The notes beneath the pieces were generated by a model that was given only the letters and a program-made list of their open reading frames with translations, was not told the origin of the DNA and ran no database searches. A program made the translations under genes and the position numbers. This document shows, piece after piece, positions 12,301-26,300 of a stretch of 64,000 nt of DNA. The stretch is taken from contig CP142459.1 in assembly GCA_038049695.1 (NCBI GenBank), forward strand, positions 63,480,001-63,544,000, written 5' to 3'. Position 1 is the stretch's first letter. Each line of letters begins with the position of its first letter. Origin of the DNA: Cinnamomum chago. Taxonomy: Eukaryota > Streptophyta > Magnoliopsida > Laurales > Lauraceae.

Positions 12301-15300
12301 GCCACTGACAGGGTCGTCTGGGCTGATTTTTTGCACAATTTCTGTACTGTGTTGCGTTGTTCCTCCCTGTTTGGTTAGATTGTGTTTTCTACACACGGGA
12401 AAGGCATCCTACATATCTGTTAGTTTCTTTTCACTATTCAATCAATCTTTGACCAGTATTGCTTTAGGATGAAAAAATCTGAAGTTACATGATCCGTTTT
12501 ACTGGAAAGAATTACCCTGCTTGGTCGTTTCAGTTCCAAAAATACCTTGAGGCTAAGGAATTGTGGGGTTATATTTCTGGATCTGACCCTAAACCCACTG
12601 AAGATGAGAAGAAGATCTCCTCTTGGCTTACTAAAGATGCGAAGATCAAATCATGGATCCTCGGCTCTATCGAGCCACATCTGATCATGAATCTCAAACC
12701 TTACCCCACTTCCAAAGACATGTGGGGGTATCTGAAGAAAGTATACCATCAAGATAATTCCGCACGTCAATTTCATCTTGAATGTGCGATTGCTGAATAT
12801 ACGCAGGGAACCTTGTTCATCCAGGATTACTATTCTGGATTTCGTACACTGTGGTCGGAGTACGATGGTATTAAGTATGCTGATGTGGCTCCGGATGTTT
12901 TGCTCGTTATTCAGGATCTTCAGGCCTCTAGTCAAATGGATCAGTTTTTGATGAAACTGCGGGGTGAATATGAAAGTGTCCGATCTGCCCTGATGAATCG
13001 GATGCCATTACCTTCCTTGGATGTATGCTTAAATGAACTCCTTCGCGAAGAACAACGCATTGCGACCTCGGCTCATATAGCGCAACAAACGGCTGAGACC
13101 TATTCAGTCGCGTTCTCAGCTAATAAAACTTCTCAGCCTCCGTCGCGTGACTTGAGCAAAACGCAATGTTACAATTGTCAAAAGTTTGGGCACATTGCAA
13201 CTCAATGCAAACAGAAGGTTTGCAGTTACTGTAAAAAGTCGGGACATATCATCTCTGAATGTCGCCACCGCCCACAACGTCCATCACCACAGCCTCAGAC
13301 TCCACCGTATCAGCCTCCGCATGCATATGTGGCTTCTTCGGTTATGCCTGCTCCTACATCTGCACCCTCACAACCTAGGCCCTCATCCTCTCTCACTCCT
13401 GAATTGGTTCAACAGATGATTGACAATGCCCTCTCTGCTTTTGGTTTCTCAGGTACATCCCCTCCATCTTCTACTTGGTTCCTTGATTCCGGGGCGTCTA
13501 ATCATATGACATCTTCCTGCGCACCACTCTCCAATGTGCAAAGATACACTGGCCCTCTTCAAATACAAACTGCTAACGGGGGCCATGTTCCTATTACTGC
13601 TGTCGGTGACATACCTGGTCCCCTTCCATTGAAAAGTGTTTATCTATGTCCGAATTTAACTTCCAACCTTTTGTCAGTTGGGCAGCTTGTTGAAAATAAT
13701 TGTAACATCTCTTTTTCTTCTTTTGGTTGTGTTGTGCAGGACCAGATGTCCGGGAAGGAGATCGCGAGGGGGCCTAAGTGTGGACGCTTGTTTCCGTTGG
13801 ATTTTTCCAAGACTTCTAGGAATAAATTTGACAATGATGTGTTTTGTTTTTCCATTAGAGATAACTGCCAATTGTGGCATAACAGACTTGGACACCCGAA
13901 TTAAAAAACTTTGTCCCTTCTGTTTCATTCTGGTTTATTAAATAAAACTACTGGTTTATCTTCTTGTGTGCCTTTTGATTGTGCTACTTGCAAACTAGGA
14001 AAGAGCAAAACTCTTCCTTTTCCTATTTCAACTTCATACAGCACTCAGTGTTTTGATTTGGTTCATAGCGATGTATGGGGAATTGCTCCAGCTCTTTCTT
14101 ATGCTCATTATAAATACTTTGTGACTTTTATTGATGATTTTAGTCGGTTCACATGGGTTTACTTTCGGCATTCCAAATCTGATGTTTTTCATGTTTTTAA
14201 GATTTTTCTGGCTTATGTTGAAAATCAATTTTCCACCTGCATTAAAATCCTACGATCTGATTCAGGCGGGGAATATATGTCCTCTGCTTTTCAACATTTT
14301 TTGCAAAACAAAGGAATTATTTCTCAAAGAACTTGTCCTTATACTCCAAAGCAGAATGGAGTCGCTGAAAGAAAAAATAGACATCTCCTTGATGTCACTC
14401 GTTCCCTTCTCCTTGAATCATCAGTTCCTACCCGTTTTTGGGTTGAGGCATTGGCTACCGCAACTCATCTTATTAATCGTATGCCATCCCATTCGCTTGA
14501 AAATCAGTGCCCATATTATCGTTTATACAAGACATCTCCATCCTATGATGATCTTCATGTTTTTGGCTCAGTTTGCTTTGTACATTTGCCTCCTTCTGAA
14601 CGGACCAAACTTACAGCTCAATCCGCTCAGTGTGTTTTTTTAGGCTATGCACCCTTCCAGAAAGGGTTCCTTTGCTATGATCCCCACATTCGTCGCATCC
14701 GTACCTCTAGGAATGTCGTGTTTTTTGAAAACCAGTATTTTTTTCAAAAACATCTTGATCCTCCAGACGACTCCTCTTTAGTTTCCTTACCTGGTTTTTT
14801 CGATGACACATCTATTGTTCGCTTTAATCCTAACTTTGTGTATCACAGATGGACCACAGACGCGCCTCCCAGGGATTCCCCTCCTGATCTCCCTCCAGCA
14901 TCTGGTCCACCTCCGGCATTTGGTCCATCCGGACTTCCTACATTGCGTTGCTCCACTCGCATTTCGGTACCACCCGACCGCTATGGGTTCTCCCATACTT
15001 CCTTAATGGCCACTTTGTCCTCTTCTTCCATTCCCCAATCCTATTCTCAGGCTGTGCAGGACAAATGCTGGAACCAGGCTATGCACGATGAATTGGCTGC
15101 TTTAGAGAAAAATCATACGTGGGATATTGTCCCCTCTCCTGTGGGTGTCAAACCTATTGGCTGCAAGTGGATCTTTTCTCTCAAGTTAAAATCAGATGGC
15201 ACTCTAGATCGATATAAGGCGCGCCTTGTTGCTCTCGGAAATTGACAGGAATATGGCATTGATTATGATGAAACTTTTGCTCCCGTCGCCAAGATGACCA

Positions 15301-18300
15301 CCGTACGCATAATCCTTGTTGTTGCTGCATCTCAGTCCTGGCCTCTCTATCAAATGGATGTCAAAAATGCGTTTCTTCATGGTGATCTCAAAGAAGATGT
15401 TTATATGCGTCTGCCTCCGGGGTCCCCCTCTGGGAAGGGTATGGTTGCTAAGCTCCGTCGTTCTCTCTATGGTCTGAAGCAAGCTCCTCGCACGTGGTTT
15501 GAGAAATTTAAAGATGCTCTTCTCCGCTTGGATTTTCATCCGAGCCAGTATGATCCTTCTATGTTCTTACATCATGCTCCGTCCGGGATTACTGTGTTGC
15601 TGGTCTACGTTGATGACATTGTCATTACTGGACCCAATGCACATATGATTCAGGAACTCCAAGCTTTTCTTAAAAAGACATTTCACATGAAGGATCTCGG
15701 CCCCTTAAACTATTTCCTTGGTCTTGAAGTTCATCAATCGACTAAAGGTCTAGTTCTCAATCAGCATAAATACACGGTTGACCTTATTGCCTTGGCTGGC
15801 CTTACTGCTTCAGCTCCAGTAGATACACCGGTCGAATTGAATGTCAAACTCAGTAAAGAGGAGGGTGACCTTCTTCCAGATCCTACCACATATCGTCAGT
15901 TAGTTGGTAGCTTGATCTACCTCACGATTACTCGTCCTGATATCTCCTATGCAGTCAACCTAATGAGTCAGTTCATGACTGCTCCTCGTCATCTTCATAT
16001 GGCTGCTGTTCGTCGCATCATTCGGTACCTTCTTCGCACACCGAGTCGCGGGTTGTATTTTCCATCCAACAATCCTCTATCTCTCAAAGCTTATTCAGAT
16101 GCTGATTGGGCTGGTTGTCCAGATACTCGCAGATCGACGATAGGATGGTGCATGTTTTTGGGTGATAGTCTGATTTCCTGGAAATGCAAGAAACAAGGAA
16201 AAGTTTCCAAATCCTCTACCGAGGCTGAGTACCGCGCCATGTCTGTTGCATGCTCCGAAATTCTTTGGCTCCGAGGTCTACTCTCTGACATTGGGTTTCC
16301 AGTAGAAGGCGCTACCCCCCTCTACGCAGATAATACCAGTGCAATTCGGATTACTGAAAATCCAATTTTTCATGAACGCACTAAACACATTGAGGTTGAT
16401 TGTCATTTCATACGAGATGAGCTTAAGCGTGATGTCATCAGCCTTCCGCATGTCTCCACTGAGCTTCAACTTGCTGATATCCTTACTAAAGGTCTTCCGC
16501 GTCCTCGCCATTAGTTCTTGGTTGGCAAATTAATGCTTGTTGATTCTCCCGCATCAATTTGAGGGGGGGTGTTAAACAGGCCCAAGGCCCATGAACATAG
16601 TCCAGAATATCATATCTCACGTGGATGATTGGGTCAACTTGTAACAGCTGTACATATTCTCTTAATTAGATTTTCTCTCTTGTAATTAGTTAGCTTCCTA
16701 AAGTTAGAATAGCAATTGATGTTATTAGCTAGTTTCCTAACTGAGAAGCCTTGCTTGAGGCATGTAATACACTATATATTGGGGCTCGATCTCCAAAGGA
16801 AAACACACAGAAATAATACAAAATAAGAAGTTTCTTCCAAGTTCTCTGATCATCAATTTGTCAGAGGGGGCTTCAGATTATCGCTTCTGTGATTTTCTCT
16901 TTCTATCTTTTTCCTCCAACAGGAATTATCAGAGTATGCATCAGGATAGTATACATTTCCAGATCCCAGGTTCTGTTCATAGGGGTTCGTCATCAATAAC
17001 CCATATCTACCGTGGCAATTGCTTAGGAGTCTTTTGGATTGAATGTTATTACCCTTTTATGTTTTGCCTACAAAAGTAGACAGTTTCAAGAGTAACATAG
17101 CAGTCCTGGAAGAAGTTAAAGATAATTGATTTGTCTTTGATCTTCCAACCTCTGATATGTTTTGGTGTCACCATTTATGGTGTAGCTCATCATTTTAAAT
17201 ACTTTTTTATTATTATTGAGGCATGTACTGAACTGACGACACTTAACTGTACATATCCTGATACAAAGGACCTTGCTCTCCTAAAAATCAAATGAAACCT
17301 AAGATTGGACTTAGGGATGTCAACAAGCAGAGCCACTCTGCTTTTTCTCCATTGGGCTTGAGCTCCAGTTTGGCTTGTGTGCTAACCAAGTGAAGCTGAG
17401 CTAGAGCCTGTTCACCTTGATTTGTGTCACGACCCAAATTCCGGGGCCCTGTCGGATATTCGAATCATGATAACTTGGCAATGTTTACCATTCATTTATC
17501 AAATTATTCGCATAAGAGATTTGGCATATAAATCAACTATAATTCCAATTAATTTAAATTAAATTCAAACAATATCCAAAATCTGTGAATAATCCAAATC
17601 CCTATGTTCTGACTCAAATTAATAATGTACTAAACATTAAATCAATTGCTAAACAAAAGCTAATCCTTCTGTCACTCCTATAAATATTTCACTTTCTCTC
17701 TCTTTAGCCACGCATGCCAAAATCTACGTGCTGAGCGCCATCCTGATTTATCTCACCCGCAATAAGATTACCTGAAGGGGGCAACACAACATTAGTATTA
17801 CTGGTGAATGAATATTCCTAATTACATAAGCAGCATAAAACATAATATTACATGATTTAACATATTTGAAACAATATATTAAATGCCATAAAAATACATA
17901 TATATATATATCCGTGCCCATGCACCTTACCACGCCTCCAAGGCCCATTGTATACATGTATACCGGTCACTATGACCTTGTCTCATCGGACACGTCCCCT
18001 ATGGACCAGCCGTTATAACGGCTCGGACACTAAGTCCAGCATCCCACGTCTGGGACCTCACCATCTCATAACAACCACAACTCAATATTATTTACAATTT
18101 TCCTCATTTACATATCAACAGTGTGGACCCAACCCTACTAAGCTCACTGTTTATTGCCCCACTCCAACTCATAATTAGTATTGTTGGAGTATGGTTGGTC
18201 CACACTATAAAACAAACCATAATATAACATTATGTAATCTTAATGCATGAAATTAATCACAGCTAAATTGATCACAGTTATTTACACACAATTAATTAAT

Positions 18301-20308
18301 CATCTAATCTTAAGTTATCTGCATATAACTTTATATGATCATCTCCTACCAATCCTGGGCCAAGCCCAATTATACATGTCACAAATCCATGAACAGAACT
18401 AGATACTGGTTTGTCTACACCTGATGGCACACTCATATAACATCCAGTGGGTCCCGCTGGTCTAAATCACGATCAGGTCTACTCTCTAAGGTTACCCAAG
18501 TATAGGCTTTACTCTTAATGGATTGGATTCACCATCAGATATTTTTACTGGACCCACAAGATTAACAAATACAATTGGAATTTATAAATAATCCTTATTG
18601 TTAACAAAATTGAAGTTCCTGGATAACTGGTTAGATGGAGATCAGGCCACATGGGACCACCACCATTGGGATCGTCTCTGAGTCTACTTCAAGACGTGGG
18701 GTTCTTTTCCATGATTGGCTTAGTTAGTGGGTCCCACTACTATCATCGACCAAACTGCCTGGTTCACGCCTGTAATACTCCAAATTTGGTATCTAGTGGG
18801 TCCCTCTCAACTAAATCAAGACCAGCCACCTAGGTGATGGTCGACCACTGCTAAACCATCATCCTATTGGATCTGATCCATGATCAGATCATGTTCTGGG
18901 GTCCACAAGCCAGAAACGACTTTTACTGGTTCCTGTACACAGTCACGCCTGGGTTCTTTTGATTCTAATGAATAGTGGAATCTACTGGTCTAAATCCAAG
19001 ATGTTCCACTCCACTATGGTCGCCCATCAATCCTCTTCCAGATGTGGGGTCCTGATTTTTGATCAGGTCCATTGATGGGTCCTACTATCCCTCTATGTCA
19101 ATATGTTCCTTTGACGACAAGCCCCTGCTTTCACCAATTTCACATCTATTCGATGGATGTTCATGAATTAGCACTCCATATCAATTGTAATATTCTTACA
19201 ATCATTCTTACATCAATTACATGATGCCCTTGACTCAAATTAGATTTTATGCCTACGGTATACACAGCAATACAGAATAACTGAATCATGCTCTGTTATC
19301 AGCAATATTGCTTATCATGCTCTGTTATCAGCCATATTGATTAAATCATCTAGGTATTTAGGAAGATCCACTCACCTTTGATAAACGATCGTCGCCTTTG
19401 CAATCTGCGGACGCGAATAGGACATCAATAGCCTTCCCTTCCTTCTCCCGATTAACAGTCACAAGACTCTCTCTCTCTTAGAATTGCTCTCCAAACAAGG
19501 AAGAAATTGAATACTACCCTAATGGTCGATGGTTGAACATATATACTAAAAGGAATTTGAGTCCCAGTCTTCTCCTACTTCCAATTAGAGTTGTTTAACA
19601 ACTCTTTTCCTTTTCCAATCACCATACACGTGGGACATTCCTAATTAACAAAATACATAAACATCAGGGTTCTACTAGGAGAGTTGCATAAACTTCCTAA
19701 TTCCCATCTTTGCTTTATTTCCTCTATTAGAGTTGTCATACAACTCTATTCCCAAAACGTGGGACACTTCCAATTTCCATAATAGTACTTCTACCAATAC
19801 CATAATAAGGAAACAACCCAAGTACTACCTGGGCCAGACTAATCATGGGCCCATATAATACAGGATATTACAATTTGGCTCAACAAGGACTCGACTTTGA
19901 GATTGGCTCGGCTTCTCTAATTTTTGGTATATGTTTTATGTAATCGCACATATTATTATATATCGTATACATATAATATTATATTCTAGTAAGACTACAT
20001 ACAGTAGATGTACTTATATATAATGGAAGTTAGGAAGTGTTCTTGTACATCCTTATGGTGAGAGCTTCCAGTGGGCTCACCTTATAATCCATCCAAACCA
20101 GTCACACAGATGAGACCCCCCTTGATAGTCACCAGACGTTGGGGTTTGTACCCACGGAATGGACTGGACTGTTGGATCGAGGGTCAATTTTTTGGTTAAA
20201 TAAAAAGCCATTAAATATGTGGGCCATGGATCATGGGGTAGAGACCGCTGGTGTGTATGGTAAGACTGCACACCGGATTCGCAAGAATGTTGCCCATTTA
20301 AGTTTTAC

Positions 20309-20347
<39 letters not shown>

Positions 20348-23300
20348 TTGGTGAAGAGAAACCCAACTCAAGCTTAACTTGGCTCGGCTCGTTTATAGTA
20401 GAGCTTTTACTTGGAAAAGGGGAGTTGAGCAAAGCTTGGGCTGTGCTTATCAAACAAGACTCAAGGTCAAGTTTTGGGTGCTGGCTAGTTTATTTCCCTG
20501 CTTGGATATATGCATTAATCCTCTCTGTTCAAGTTAAATCAGATGGTATATTAAGTATAAAGCATGGTGCTCAGCTTGGATTGTTGTTGCAATGTTGCAT
20601 CTCTTATTTTGAAATGTACTCTGTGCAGGCTTTATGATCCACGTGTTCCAGGATTACAGAAATTACTGCACAAAGAATCTTTCTTTCCTTGTGATAATTT
20701 CTCAACTACCGAAAATCTGGAAACTTTAGTTAGTCTGGGTCTCAAGAGAACTTTGGGCTTTACTGGATTGCTTGACAGTGCGCGGTCAGTCTCGATGTTG
20801 CATGATTCAGGTTCTGCTGAAGCACTCAGCTATGGAAGGAGATTGCTTGCTTGTTTAGATGCTTTGGGGTTTAATCATTCCAGTAGGGGTGAGGAAGAGT
20901 GTTACAGAGGAAGTAGTAATTCTATTTTACATCCCAAGTCTGATTTACATGAAGTCACCAACTTCATAGAGACTTCAAATGCTCGTGAGAATTGTTGTGA
21001 ATGGGATATGGAACTGCAATCTTGTTTGGGCAATGTGCATCAAAATCCAGAAGATGACTTTTGGTCAGATTTGAAAACCATTAGTTGGTGTCCCGTTCTT
21101 GTTGATCCTCCGCTGGATGGTCTTCCCTGGTTCTTATCTAAGCACAAAGTTGCATCTCCAAGCATTGTGAGACCCAAGTCACAAATGTGGATGGTATCAT
21201 CAGTCATGAGGATACTAGATGGGGAATGCTTCTCAGAATACCTTCAATGTAACCTTGGTTGGATGGATCGACCTAATATTGATGTTCTGTCCACTCAGTT
21301 GGTAGAGCTCTCCAAGTCCTACTGCCAACTTAGGTTGCAATCTGAAGAGGTGCCACTTCTTGAAGCTGAACTGCAGAGAGAAATGCCATTGCTTTATTCT
21401 AAACTACAGGAGTTTGTTGGTACTGATGATTTTTCTGTTTTAAAATCTGCTGTAGATGGTGTTTCATGGATTTGGATCGGTGACAAATTTGTTTCACCAA
21501 AGGCACTTGCATTTGACTCACCAGTGAGATTTGACCCCTACTTGTATGCTGTTCCATCTGAGCTGTCTGAATTCAGGGTTTTGCTATCAGTGCTAGGTGT
21601 GAGACTAACCTTTGATACAGTGGACTATTTGCATGTTCTGCAACGGTTACGAGAAGACCTGAATGGATTACCATTATCGTCCGAGCAGTTAGGTTTTGTT
21701 TATCGTGTCCTTGAAGCTGTTGCAGATTGCTCTGCAGACAAACCTATATCTGATGGATTTATGAGTTCACTATTAGTTCCTGATTCTTCTGGAGTTCTGA
21801 TTAGCGCAGTGGATCTTGTGTACAATGATGCACCATGGATGGAGAATAATGGCCTTGCTGCAAAACATTTTGTACATCCTAGTATTGGCAATGATCTAGC
21901 AAACAGGCTAGGGGTGCAATCACTTCGTTGCCTGTCTTTGGTGGATGAGGAGCTAACGAAAGATTTACCTTGTATGGAGTACGCCAGAATACAGGAACTT
22001 CTGGCAATATATGGAGACAATGACCTTTTGTTGTTTGACCTTCTTGAGTTGGCAGACTGCTGCAAGGCAAAGAAGATACACTTGATATTTGATAAACGCG
22101 CACATCCTCGGCAGTCTTTGCTGCAGCATAATCTTGGTAAACAGTATTCATTTTTACATATCCAGCTTGTTGTAGCATGAATGAAGACCAGGCCTTTTTG
22201 TAAGAAAATGAGAAAAATGATACAAGAGTTAACTTAGTGTATTTTCATCAAATACATTATGGTTATAACATGCTGGACACTCCTTGAATTTCAGTTTCCT
22301 GTTTCAATGTGTGGCTACCATACTAATTTCTCTTATTTATTGTAAAACTTTCAGGTGAATTCCAAGGGCCTGCTCTGACAGCTGTCTTGGAAGGTGCTAC
22401 TTTGAGCAGAGAAGAAGTATGCAACCTCCAGTTCCTTCCTCCATGGAGGCTTCGGGACACTACTCTTAATTATGGTCTAGGACTTCTTAGCTGTTACTTC
22501 TTATCTGATGTCCCATCAGTTGTTTCTAGTGGCTACTTCTACATGTTTGATCCTCGTGGTTTGGCTCTTTCTGCACCATCAAGCCATGCTCCCTCTGCAA
22601 AGATGTTCTCTTTGATAGGTGCGTTCTTTTAATTAATCTTTTTGCAGATTTTTAAATAATATATCTGAAGAAAAATCCTGCATTTATAATATTAAAAAAA
22701 ATCCTGCATTTGTTGTTACCGAAAAAAAAAATTCCTGCATTTGAAAATACCACAACATTTTTCTAATACATAATTTCTCAACACTTTGCAAGGGCAATTG
22801 AAATACGAAAAGTAGTAGGGCTCACTATAATAAATTCCAACTACTCAAAATAATTGTTTTTTTTTTAAACTTGTTTTAGCATTGAGAGTTGTATCTCACT
22901 CTAATAAAAGTAGGACCCTTGCCAAATGATCATATTAAACCAATCCATCCACATTTAATCAATGAAAATCCGTTGATTGGTTATTTGTTATTATTGTTTG
23001 GTAGGCGACGATTCCTTGATAGACATGGATGGTTAAGAGGGCAGAATTTAAATGCATTCACCAAGTCATGAAAAGATGAAATGTGAAGATGTAAATGATA
23101 TTATTGCAAAGTTAAGGGTTCAGATCCTCTGAGTGCGTCACTCACACTTCCCATGAGGGTGTTGAACTCCAGAGTGGAGCCCACTTATTGAATATCTAAA
23201 CCTCTCAAAATAAACTCCCTCCCCTTAAGTGGGCTTTCCCCAAGTTTTACTTTAATAAGAGTTTAAGCTACCATAAGATTTAGCATATGATTAAGAATGT

Positions 23301-26300
23301 CATATGCTCAATCTTATGGTGGTACCAACTCCTATTGGCATTAAATTTGGTGTCAATGGACTGAATGCGAGGGCCTTCATTTTTAGCGTTCAGATTTTCA
23401 ATAGGTGATCCTCATTGTGGAGCTTCACTTGTCTCATGGTAGCATGAGCAACCCAAGTTGAGGCCTTCCCCTTGGTTCTAGCACTCTTTTAGATAGGCAA
23501 ATGGCCTGGATGATACAGTAGCAAAGGAGGGGTTTTAACAAGAAAATATGCTTGTAGAATTATTTTAGATATATTTGTTTATAAGGTATTCTTTTTATCC
23601 CTTCAATGAGGTGGAGTAAGTTGTAATTTAAATTCAATAGAATTAAAGGAGCAATGAAAAAGAAAGGGGAAAAGTTGAGGAAGAAAGAGAAAGAAAGTGA
23701 AAACGTGGAGAAAAAAAAGATAGATGCAGAAGTCCGTATGCTCATCCAGTTAGGTTTGGGTGAGCATTCAAATTTTTTTTTATATCAGTTGTTTTTTTTT
23801 AGAATTTACGGAAACCCTTTAGTTTCTGAAAATCACAACATGGTCCCTGATCTGAAAATTGCAAAATCATTTCTGTATGTTTCACAACAGACTTAAGAGT
23901 TACATCTTGTAGTTATTTAGCTTATTGATGGGATACATCTATGTAAAGACATTTCCAAAGATTCAGTCCACCATATTTTCTTCCATGAAGCTTTGTAGGA
24001 AAATTGTACATATTTCAGCTATCTGGAATTTGTTTTGTCATTTTCAAGGATTCAGTCCACCATATTTTCTTCCATGAAGCTTTGTAGGAAAATTGTACAT
24101 ATTTCAGCTATCTGGGATTTGTTTTGTGATGTTGAGCTCAGTGATTAAGTGGGAGCTTGGAATTTCGGTCTGGGCAGGGGAAGAGTTACAATTTTGTGGA
24201 AGTGACCCGCGGCTTCGATTTGCTGGTGAATGGTTTATTTTAGGGAACTGATGCAGTACGGTCCAAAAAGAATAGGGCCCGCTGATGGGCCTCACCAGGA
24301 AAATCTTATATCATCTTGCTTACCTTAATTAGATTCTTAATTTAGTAGATTTGCTTTGATTTAGTGAGAGAGATTTAAGTGATTTGATTTGATTGAGAGA
24401 TTTTAGTGATTATTGTAATGAGTCTTATTAACTTAATCTTATGGGTTCCACTTCGCACTCTTAACTATTCTTATATCTAATTCAAATTTTGGGTCCTATT
24501 TCTCAAGAAACAGTCATCTTCAATATAATAATAATAATAGAAATAACAATCATCCAAATAATTAGCACATATATAACAAAAATATACTATATATGTCATA
24601 GACATATTTAATATTAATAATAGCAATCATGCAAATTTTTACCACTCATTTTGACCCAGTTGGACTCTTTCAAGTGAGAGTCTAATTGTGAGAACCCAAT
24701 CCGCCTGGGTAATCCTTTGAGGCAAGACCATGTCAAGTAATCCCGTGAACCAAGAAAAGGGAATATGCAGGGGTAAGGGTGCAGTGCTTCGGTTAGCACC
24801 GTGAGGCTTTGCCCAAATCCCACATCAGAAATATCCAAGTCTTGACCCTGGGTGTATATGTGCAACCTTGCCTTAACCAGCACATAAGGCCTTTTAAAAC
24901 CGTGTGACAAGATTGGGTTGGAATCCCATGAGCCAAAGCGGACAATATCATGTGGTAGTGGGCCCGGGTCGTTACAGAATGGTATCAAAGCCGAGGATGG
25001 CTCTATTTTCGGTGGGGGAGAGTGAGACCCCAATCCTGGGTAATCCCTTGAGGCAAGACCAGGTCAAGTGATCTTGTGAGCCAAGAAAGGAAAATCCGCA
25101 GGGGTAAGGGTGGAGTCCTTCGGTTAGCACCTTGAGGCTTTGTCCAAGTCCCGCATCAGGAAATATCCAGATCTTGACCCTGGGTATATATGTGCGACTT
25201 GGTGGTCCTGGCCTTAACCCCACATGAGGACTTTTAAAATTGTGTGGAAAGATTGGGTTGGAATCCCTTGAGCCAAAGCGAACGATATCATGTGGATAGT
25301 GGGCCCGGATCGTTACACTAATGAATAATAACCATATCTCCCATAAAAAGGGGGATAATAGCCTCCATGTCCCTTTCATTTTGATGAACAAGCCCACCAT
25401 GAATTTCATGAAAACTCAAGCGAAAAAAAAGATTGCATGAAAACAATGGAGTAAAGAATCAGAGTCAAATCAAGGGCTTTCATGAGGCGTGGGCTTTTAA
25501 AACTTATTTTGGATAGGCCAAATGTGTGGTTGCTGATACCTCTTGTATGGTTAGATGGTGTTAGCAATTGACATTATCAAGTCCTGTTGAGGCTGTTATC
25601 TTTCAAAAAAAAAAAAAAAAAAAGTCCTGTTGAAGCTGTGTGACTAAAAAGAGTTTGAACATTTTTATTCCAAGTTGAAATTGCAAGTTGATTTTTGATA
25701 CTTAAATTTAATAAAAATGGCAAGACGAAGGGGAGAAAGAAGAGAATAAGAGAAGCAAGACATTTTGATTTTTTTTTTTATAACAGTTGAACTTTATTTC
25801 ACCAAAAAAAGAACAATACAGGAAACAAACAGACAACCAAAACCACAACCAAACACTACAAAGACACTATACATCAAAAGAAATACATGAGTGAGAAACT
25901 CCTTCCTTGGCAAGACCATCCACCATTTTGATTTGATTAGCCGACTGCCCTATTCTCCTTTTCTCAATAATCAAACAAGCAAAAAAACCCCTCACAGTAG
26001 ATCATAATTACATAAATACCACTATTAGATCTACTATGCTTCTCAAGTTAACTGGGCCTTTGACAAGTGACCCTTTTTTGGTGAAGGTTTTGATGCCCTT
26101 ATTAGCAGATTTGTGGAGCTAATTCTTGTCAAAGGGTTTAAGGTTGGTAATCTAGAGGTGACAATATGCTTTTGAATGATGTGAAGATGTTACTGCAAAT
26201 GCAATACTGAATTTCTTTTTGTTAATTATTTTGGTCTTCAAAGCTCTGACGCCCTCTCTATCTTTATTGAATGAGACTACATCTGTTATTTTAAAGGACA

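Larger units (their letters stand above)
11563..16863 (+). mobile_element. Complete Ty1/copia LTR retrotransposon, two nonsense codons
   Basis: The element is 5301 bp and lies in sense orientation inside the sacsin intron. It has LTRs of 297 and 294 bp with TG..CA ends, a primer-binding site complementary to initiator Met-tRNA, a long gag-pol frame, a purine tract next to the right LTR, and a 5-bp target duplication GAGGG. The order protease, integrase, reverse transcriptase, RNase H defines copia. I count five substitutions and one 3-bp indel between the LTRs (about 98% identity), so the insertion is fairly recent. Two premature stops in an otherwise open frame make this copy non-autonomous. 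I do not assign it to a named lineage. Confidence 0.97.
17311..20440 (+). repeat. Old GCTCGG-rich dispersed repeat split by a solo LTR
   Basis: A phrase TTAGGGATGTCAACAAGCAG at 17311 opens a stretch rich in GGGCTTGAGCT and GCTTGTG words. After the solo LTR (17425-19872) similar words continue (GACTCGACTTTGAGATTGGC, CTTGGCTCGGCTCG near 20376). I infer one decayed element interrupted by the LTR. The edge resembles those at 271-492 (minus strand) and 45598. Outer limits are approximate; 19923-20310 shows no repeat I recognise. Confidence 0.45.
9322..20628 (+). other. 11.3-kb intron filled by LTR elements
   Basis: The donor GTATGC at 9322 and the acceptor TGTGCAG ending at 20628 join Ser-Trp to Leu-Tyr-Asp-Pro-Arg of the sacsin protein. 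The LYDPR motif also occurs in repeat 1 without an intron, which supports the join. The interval contains the copia element (11563-16863), a solo LTR (17425-19872), remnants of a GCTCGG-rich repeat on both sides of that LTR, and an (AAT)n tract. In 9323-11557 and 16869-17310 I see AT-rich sequence with no recognisable feature. Confidence 0.9.

Noticed and set aside
24614-25409. Minus-strand open frames of 139 and 145 residues with similar sequences
   Set aside because: Their likeness comes from the two LTRs of the TRIM; no protein family is evident.
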